Under the pieces are notes generated by a model, which saw only the letters and a program-made list of their open reading frames with translations, had not been told where the DNA came from and did not search any database. A DNA stretch of 10,255 bases. Source: Fimbriiglobus sp. Lineage in GTDB: Bacteria; Planctomycetota; Planctomycetia; Gemmatales; Gemmataceae. Positions 5,611-10,255 of this stretch are shown in pieces. The stretch lies in the NCBI GenBank assembly GCA_025352585.1, contig JANXTD010000927.1, forward strand, positions 1-10,255, in the 5' to 3' direction. Position numbers and translations under genes: made by a program. Position 1 is the first letter of the stretch. The number at the start of each line of letters is the position of its first letter.

Positions 5611-6747
5611 TTACGGCTTCACGGGTTCGGTCGTCGGTTTGACCCCGGCCCGCTCGATCTGTTTGAGGGCCCCGGCGGCCGCTTCGCGGACCCGGATTTG
5701 CGGGTCACGCTGGGCAGCCCTCAAAGCCGGAATCGCGGCCTTGCCGTTCTCACCGAGTCCCCCGAGTTCCTGAGCGATTGCGACGCGAACCTCAAAATCG
5801 GGGTCGGCTTGCAGGCGTTCCGTGAGGGCGGGGATGAGCCGGCCAGCCTCCGTTGCCAAACCTTGACACAGGGCGCGAATACTCACGCGTCGCACCCCCT
5901 TGTCGGGGTCGGTGCGAAATAGCGCCAACAGCTCCGCTTCGACGCCCCGCACGGCCGGGCCGAGTTTGCCGAGGGCCCCGACGGTCAAGACACGGTGTTC
6001 GGCATCCGGGTCGGCGAGTTGCAGCGCAAGGGCCGCCACGACCCCGCCTTGCGACTCGCCGAGCAGCCCCAGCGACGTGATCGCTTCGCGCCGCGACTCG
6101 ACGCCCGTCGCCGTCTTGAGCGTCTCAACGAGGGCCACAGCGACGGGCAACTTGTCGTCGGCGTCGGTGCGGCCCAGCGCGAACGTCACCGCCAGCCGCA
6201 ACGGCTTATCGGCGGCCCCGGCGAGTTTGAGCAACTCAGGCACGGCCGTCCGGGCTTCCGGGCCGACGCGACCGAGGGCTTCGGCGGCGGCGGCCTTCAC
6301 GGCGTCGTCCTTGTCGCCCAGGGCGTCGGTGAGCGCCGGGACGGCTTGCTTCGCCAGCTTGCCGAACCGGCCCAACGTGACAGCGACTTCCCGGCGGACA
6401 CTTGGTTCCTTCTCAACTCGCACCGCCGTCGTCAGGTCGCTCAGCACGACCGCGGCGTCATCGACTTTCTGCTGGCCAATGACCGCCGCCGCCTGCTGCC
6501 GCACGAGGGGCGAGGCGTCGTTTTGGAGTGCCCGGCCGACGGCCGAGAGGGCGGTGACGAACTCCGACTTGTTGGCCGCGGCGATCTCCCCGAGCGCCAC
6601 GACGGCCGCCCGGCGCTTGCGCGGCGTCGGGTCTTCCTTGAGCATGGTCAGCCAGGCCGAGAGCGGCCGGTCGTTGAACGTCGGCTCGTCGGCGCGGCCG
6701 GGCGGCCCGGCCAGGGCGACGGCGGCGAGGATCAAGCAGTAGCGCAT
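5611..6747 (-). CDS. exported HEAT-repeat protein
   Basis: A 378-residue protein. Residues 1-19 are a signal peptide (MRYC, hydrophobic core, GRA|DEP). The rest is almost entirely HEAT-like repeats of about 35 residues with the recurring pattern VRxxAxxALGxLG followed by AVPALxxAL, roughly eight to nine units, ending in a Pro/Thr-rich tail. Such repeats form helical solenoids that bind proteins, and exported HEAT proteins are common in planctomycetes. No catalytic motif is visible. The start is ATG 6747 with GGAAG nearby, and a good promoter lies upstream. It is divergent from the RND permease across 118 bases. Its stop is 223 bases from the kinase start, with no obvious terminator in that gap. 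The binding partner is unknown; a link to the RND pump is possible by position only. Confidence 0.88.
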   Translation of the reverse strand: MRYCLILAAVALAGPPGRADEPTFNDRPLSAWLTMLKEDPTPRKRRAAVVALGEIAAANKSEFVTALSAVGRALQNDASPLVRQQAAAVIGQQKVDDAAVVLSDLTTAVRVEKEPSVRREVAVTLGRFGKLAKQAVPALTDALGDKDDAVKAAAAEALGRVGPEARTAVPELLKLAGAADKPLRLAVTFALGRTDADDKLPVAVALVETLKTATGVESRREAITSLGLLGESQGGVVAALALQLADPDAEHRVLTVGALGKLGPAVRGVEAELLALFRTDPDKGVRRVSIRALCQGLATEAGRLIPALTERLQADPDFEVRVAIAQELGGLGENGKAAIPALRAAQRDPQIRVREAAAGALKQIERAGVKPTTEPVKP

Positions 6748-6778
6748 GGCGGCACTTCCGGGACAGTGGGGTCGCCCG

Positions 6779-6808
6779 ATGATACCGGCCCAGGCGGAAG
6801 CGCGTCAA
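6779..6808 (-). promoter_or_regulatory. sigma70-like promoter of the HEAT-repeat gene
   Basis: On the minus strand TTGACG (6808-6803) and TATCAT (6784-6779) each match the sigma70 consensus at five of six positions, with an 18-base spacer. The expected transcript starts near 6772, giving a short 5' leader of about 25 bases before ATG 6747. Confidence 0.65.
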
Positions 6809-6853
6809 AGACTCCCCGCGCGGAATCTTCTTCGGCCCGCGCCCTCCGGCGGC

Positions 6854-6859
6854 TAAAAT
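6854..6859 (+). promoter_or_regulatory. -10 element candidate giving a leaderless RND mRNA
   Basis: TAAAAT matches TATAAT at five of six positions and ends six bases before the ATG at 6866, so transcription would start at or next to the start codon. No Shine-Dalgarno sequence is visible before this ATG. The -35 at 17 bases (TTCGGC) is weak. Confidence 0.4.
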
Positions 6860-6865
6860 TGCCCC

Positions 6866-9800
6866 ATGAACCCCATCGTCTTCGCGCTGCGTCGGCCCCT
6901 CACCGTGCTCGTCGGCGTCGCCGCCGTTTTGATCGGCTCCGGCCTGGCGCTGTACCGGGCCAAGGTTGACATATTTCCCAACTTGAATCAACCGGTCATT
7001 TACGTTTGCCAGCCCTACGGCGGCATGAGTCCGCAACAGATGGAGGGGCTTTTAACGACGTACTACGAATTCCACTTCCTGTACGTCAACGGCATCCACC
7101 ACGTCGAGAGTAAAAACATCCAGAGCATGGCGCTCGTCAAGCTCTCGTTCCACCCCGGCACCGACATGGCGCAGGCGATGGCCGAGACGGTCGCGTCGGT
7201 GAACCGGGCGCGCTTCATGATGCCGCCGGGGACCGTGCCGCCGTTCGTGACCCGCCTCGACGCCGGCAGCGCCTCGGTCGGCTACCTCATCTTGAGCAGC
7301 GACAAGTTGGCCATCAAGGACGTGCAGGACCAGGCGAGCCTCAAAATTCGCCCCATGTTCGCCAGCATCCCCGGCATCACCAGCCCGCCGGCCTTCGGCG
7401 GCAACCAGCGCGCGATCGTCGTGAGCATCGACCCCGAGAAGCTGCGGGCGCAGCGGGTGACGCTCGACCACGTCACCGAGGTCGTGACGCAGGGCAACAG
7501 CGTGATCCCGTCGGGGAATTTGCGGCTGGGCGACCGCAACTTCCTGGTCAGCACCAACGCGATGGTCGGGGCCAACCCGCGCGAGGAACTGGGCCGCATC
7601 CCGGTCAAGTTCGGCGAGCAGCCGGTGTTCTTGCGCGACGTGGCGGCCATCGACGACGCCTCGGACATCACGGCCGGCTACTCGCTGGTGAACGGCCGGC
7701 GCTCGGTCTACATCCTCGTGATGAAGAAGTCCGACGCCTCGACGGTGGCCGTCGTCAACGAGTTGCAAAAGGCCCTGCCGGGGATGCGCGCCGCCGCGCC
7801 CGACTTGAGCATCGAATTCGCGCTGGACCAGTCGCCGATCGTCAAGAACGCGATGATCGGTGTCGGCCTCGAAGGGCTGATCGGCGCGGCCTTGACCGGG
7901 CTGATGGTCTTCGTCTTCCTGCGCGACTGGCGCTCGGTCGTGGTCGTCGTGCTGAACATCCCGCTGGCGCTGTTGGCGGCGGTCCTCGCCCTGTGGGTGA
8001 CGGGGGTCACGGTCAACCTGATGTCGCTCGGCGGCCTGGCGCTGGCGGTCGGGATCCTCGTGGACGAGGCGACCGTCGAGGTCGAGAACATCCACTCGCA
8101 GATGGCCCACACCGACAGCTTGGCCCGCGCGGTGCGGCGCGGCAACGCCGAGACGGCCGTGCCCCGGCTATTGGCGATGCTGTGCATTTTGGCGGTGTTC
8201 ATCCCGGCGTTCTTCATGGAAGGCGCGGCCCGCGAACTCTTCGTGCCGCTGTCCCTGGCCGTCGGCTTCTCGATGGTCGCGTCGTACCTACTGTCGAGTA
8301 CGTTCGTGCCGATCGTCTGCGTGAAGCTGTTGAAGCCGCTGGCGGGGCACGAGCTCGAAGACGACGCCCACCACGCCGGCTTCTTCGGCCGCATCCAGCG
8401 CCAGTACCAGCGCACCTTGAGCCGTGTCGTGCAGGCCCGCTGGTTGGTCGCCCCTGCCTACTTCGCCGGCTGCGCACTCCTACTTTTCGTGGCGTCGAAG
8501 GTGATCGGCACGGCGATCTTCCCGCCCTCGGACCAGGGCATGTTCACCCTGCGGCTGCGCGCCCCGACCGGTACTCGCGTTGAGCGCACCGAGGAGTTGG
8601 CCCAACTCGCCACCAAGCTGATCCAACGCGAGGCGGGGCCGAACGCGGTCAAGGCGACCGTCGGCTACGTCGGCATGTTCCCGACCAACTACCCCATCCA
8701 GGCCGTCCACCAGTGGACCAGCGGCCCCGAGGAGGCGATCCTCAAAGTCGCGCTCGAGCCGAACGCCGGCGTCGATGTCCCCGCCCTGAAGGCCAAGTTG
8801 CGCGACGTTCTCGCCGTCGAACTGCGCGACTGGCTGACGACCCGCTGGTGCGAGGAGGGCGTCCCCGAGGGCGAGTTGGCCGGCCGCGCCCAGGGCTTGC
8901 GGCTGTCGCTGGAACCGGGCGACTTGATCAGCGAGGTGATGAGTTTCGGTGCCCCCGCCCCGGTCGAGGTGCAGGTCACCGGCCCGAAGATGGCCGACAA
9001 CCTGGCCCACGCCAAGAAACTGTTCGAGAAGCTGCGGTCGGTGCCGAGCCTGCGCGACTTGCAGGTCACGCAGGCCCAAGACTACCCCGTGGTGGAGGTC
9101 ACCATCGACCGCGAGAAGGCGGCGACGATGGGGCTGAGTGCCAAGGCGGTCGGCACCGCGATCATCCCGGCGACGGCGTCGAGCCGCTACATGAACCCGA
9201 TCTACTGGCGCGACCCGGCGAGCGGCCAGGGCTACATCGTGCAGGTGCAGGTTCCGCCGCCGCGGATGTCGGCGGCGACCGAGTTGGGGCTGATCCCGAT
9301 CCGCGGCGGGCAAGTCGGCGTAGGCCCGTCCGACGGCAACGGCTTCGCCCCCGAGACCTCCGGCGGCGCGAACGCCGGCGCGGTGCTGCTGCGCGACGTG
9401 GCGTCGGTGCGCGAGACGACCGGCCCGGCCGAGGTGGACCGCTACAACATGCGCCGCGTCGTGAGCCTGACCGCCAACACCGCGACGGCTGACCTGGGCA
9501 AAGTCGGCCGCGAGGTCCGCGCCGCCCTTCGCGAGGCCGGCGACCCGCCGCGCGGCGTCACCGTCGATGTGCGCGGCCAGGTCGAGACGCTCGACGGCAT
9601 CTTCGCCAACCTGAGCGTCGGCCTGGTCATGGCGGTCGTGGCCGTGGCGCTCATGTTGACCGCGTACTTCCAGTCGTTCCGGCTGGCCGCGGTGTCGGTG
9701 GCGGCCGTCCCGGCGACCCTGTGCGGCGTGGCCGTGGCGTTGATGGTGACCGGCACGACACTGAATTTGCAGTCGTTCATGGGCGCGATCATGGCCGTCG

Positions 9801-10165
9801 GCGTGGCGGTGGCCAACGCGATCCTGCTGGTGACGTTCGCCGAGCGCAGCCGCCTGACGCACGGCGACGCCGGCCGCGCGGCCCTCGACGGCGGCGTCAG
9901 TCGCCTGCGGCCGATCCTGATGACGAGTTGCGCGATGGCGGCCGGCATGGTGCCGATGGCGTTGGGCCTCGGCGAGGGCGGCGACCAGTCGGCCCCGCTG
10001 GGCCGCGCGGTGCTGGGCGGCGTGGTCCTCTCGACGCTCGCCACCCTGGCGATTCTGCCGACAGTCTTCACCATCGCGATGCGGACCGCGACGACGGCCG
10101 CCGCGTCGCTCGACCCCGACGACCCGGCGAGCGCGCGGTACGACGGGCCGGGCGGCTCATGTTAG
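6866..10165 (+). CDS. RND-family efflux permease
   Basis: A complete 1099-residue inner-membrane permease of the RND superfamily. It shows the usual plan: TM1 at about 9-30 followed by VDIFPNLNQP, a large periplasmic loop, TM2-TM6 at about 330-485, TM7 at about 526-548, a second periplasmic loop, and TM8-TM12 at about 912-1069. TM4 carries GGLALAVGILVDEATVEVEN, with Asp400 and Glu401 where AcrB has two Asp. TM10 carries GVAVANAILLVTFAE, with Ala983 where AcrB has the proton-relay Lys. It is slightly longer than AcrB, partly from extra sequence in the second periplasmic loop (around 650-690). These pumps normally work with a membrane fusion protein and an outer membrane channel; neither is in the window, though only 90 bases remain downstream. 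Substrate class cannot be assigned. The start at ATG 6866 begins the conserved N-terminus. Confidence 0.95.
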   Translation: MNPIVFALRRPLTVLVGVAAVLIGSGLALYRAKVDIFPNLNQPVIYVCQPYGGMSPQQMEGLLTTYYEFHFLYVNGIHHVESKNIQSMALVKLSFHPGTDMAQAMAETVASVNRARFMMPPGTVPPFVTRLDAGSASVGYLILSSDKLAIKDVQDQASLKIRPMFASIPGITSPPAFGGNQRAIVVSIDPEKLRAQRVTLDHVTEVVTQGNSVIPSGNLRLGDRNFLVSTNAMVGANPREELGRIPVKFGEQPVFLRDVAAIDDASDITAGYSLVNGRRSVYILVMKKSDASTVAVVNELQKALPGMRAAAPDLSIEFALDQSPIVKNAMIGVGLEGLIGAALTGLMVFVFLRDWRSVVVVVLNIPLALLAAVLALWVTGVTVNLMSLGGLALAVGILVDEATVEVENIHSQMAHTDSLARAVRRGNAETAVPRLLAMLCILAVFIPAFFMEGAARELFVPLSLAVGFSMVASYLLSSTFVPIVCVKLLKPLAGHELEDDAHHAGFFGRIQRQYQRTLSRVVQARWLVAPAYFAGCALLLFVASKVIGTAIFPPSDQGMFTLRLRAPTGTRVERTEELAQLATKLIQREAGPNAVKATVGYVGMFPTNYPIQAVHQWTSGPEEAILKVALEPNAGVDVPALKAKLRDVLAVELRDWLTTRWCEEGVPEGELAGRAQGLRLSLEPGDLISEVMSFGAPAPVEVQVTGPKMADNLAHAKKLFEKLRSVPSLRDLQVTQAQDYPVVEVTIDREKAATMGLSAKAVGTAIIPATASSRYMNPIYWRDPASGQGYIVQVQVPPPRMSAATELGLIPIRGGQVGVGPSDGNGFAPETSGGANAGAVLLRDVASVRETTGPAEVDRYNMRRVVSLTANTATADLGKVGREVRAALREAGDPPRGVTVDVRGQVETLDGIFANLSVGLVMAVVAVALMLTAYFQSFRLAAVSVAAVPATLCGVAVALMVTGTTLNLQSFMGAIMAVGVAVANAILLVTFAERSRLTHGDAGRAALDGGVSRLRPILMTSCAMAAGMVPMALGLGEGGDQSAPLGRAVLGGVVLSTLATLAILPTVFTIAMRTATTAAASLDPDDPASARYDGPGGSC

Positions 10166-10197
10166 CCGGACGCGCAAGCGAGGGGAGCAAGTCCCGG
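10166..10197 (+). other. weak inverted repeat after the RND gene
   Basis: CCGGAC (10166-10171) and GTCCCGG (10191-10197) can pair with one bulge around a 19-base loop, starting right after the TAG. No T tract follows. This could be a poor terminator or a piece of a dispersed intergenic element. The remaining bases to 10255 show no gene. Confidence 0.2.
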
Positions 10198-10255
10198 TGG
10201 ACGACGCCCGTGGGAGTTGACGGCTTTGTCTCTACCCACCCGCGTTGTCTACCCG

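Noticed and set aside
7052..8110. 352-residue minus-strand ORF inside the RND gene
   Set aside because: Asp/Arg/His-rich shadow; the plus strand encodes conserved TM1-TM4 of the permease.
8480..9862. 460-residue minus-strand ORF inside the RND gene
   Set aside because: His/Arg/Gln-rich shadow of the RND coding sequence with no domain features.
1..10255. CRISPR array, tRNA, rRNA, transposase or integrase
   Set aside because: No regularly spaced repeats, no cloverleaf-like segment and no transposase or integrase motifs were seen on either strand.

Overview
The window looks like chromosomal DNA of a GC-rich planctomycete, most likely of the Gemmata group. The reasons are a DUF1559 pseudopilin-type protein with the GFTLIELLVVIAI start, a DUF1573 domain fused to a MauE-like membrane domain, an exported HEAT-repeat protein, a receiver-XRE response regulator and generally very GC-rich coding sequence. 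This is inference from family content; no rRNA or other phylogenetic marker is present.

Layout. (1) Positions 37-3266, minus strand: a compact locus read from right to left. It holds a MauE/DoxX-like membrane protein with a C-terminal DUF1573 domain, a 92-residue secreted peptide with six cysteines, a secreted membrane-anchored protein of unknown family, and a DUF1559 pseudopilin-like protein whose GTG start follows the preceding stop after one base. (2) Positions 3445-5387, minus strand: a two-gene two-component system, a soluble GAF-like histidine kinase and a receiver-XRE response regulator, closed by a strong intrinsic terminator at 3371-3408. (3) Positions 5611-6747, minus strand: an exported HEAT-repeat protein with a good sigma70-like promoter. 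(4) Positions 6866-10165, plus strand, divergent from the HEAT gene: a complete RND-family permease, possibly on a leaderless mRNA.

The 37-3266 locus is the most interesting part. By topology, the CGC motif of the MauE-like protein and its DUF1573 domain both face the periplasm. Its immediate neighbour is a small secreted six-cysteine peptide, so a dedicated oxidative-maturation pair is a reasonable hypothesis. The peptide gene is bracketed by three hairpins. The start regions of two of the four genes are odd. The MauE-like frame appears to be entered from an upstream ATG with a strong Shine-Dalgarno sequence by a -1 shift at a canonical slippery heptamer (T TTA AAA). The anchored protein has an obvious signal peptide that no standard start codon opens in frame; it needs a one-base shift from a nearby ATG. 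Either the locus uses recoding, or both genes carry single-base indels (mutation or assembly error).

The two-component system lies directly upstream of this locus on the same strand but is separated from it by the terminator. A perfect 19-bp dyad overlaps a consensus -35 hexamer in between, so the XRE-type regulator controlling the peptide locus is a testable inference. All functional links between regions are inferred from position only.
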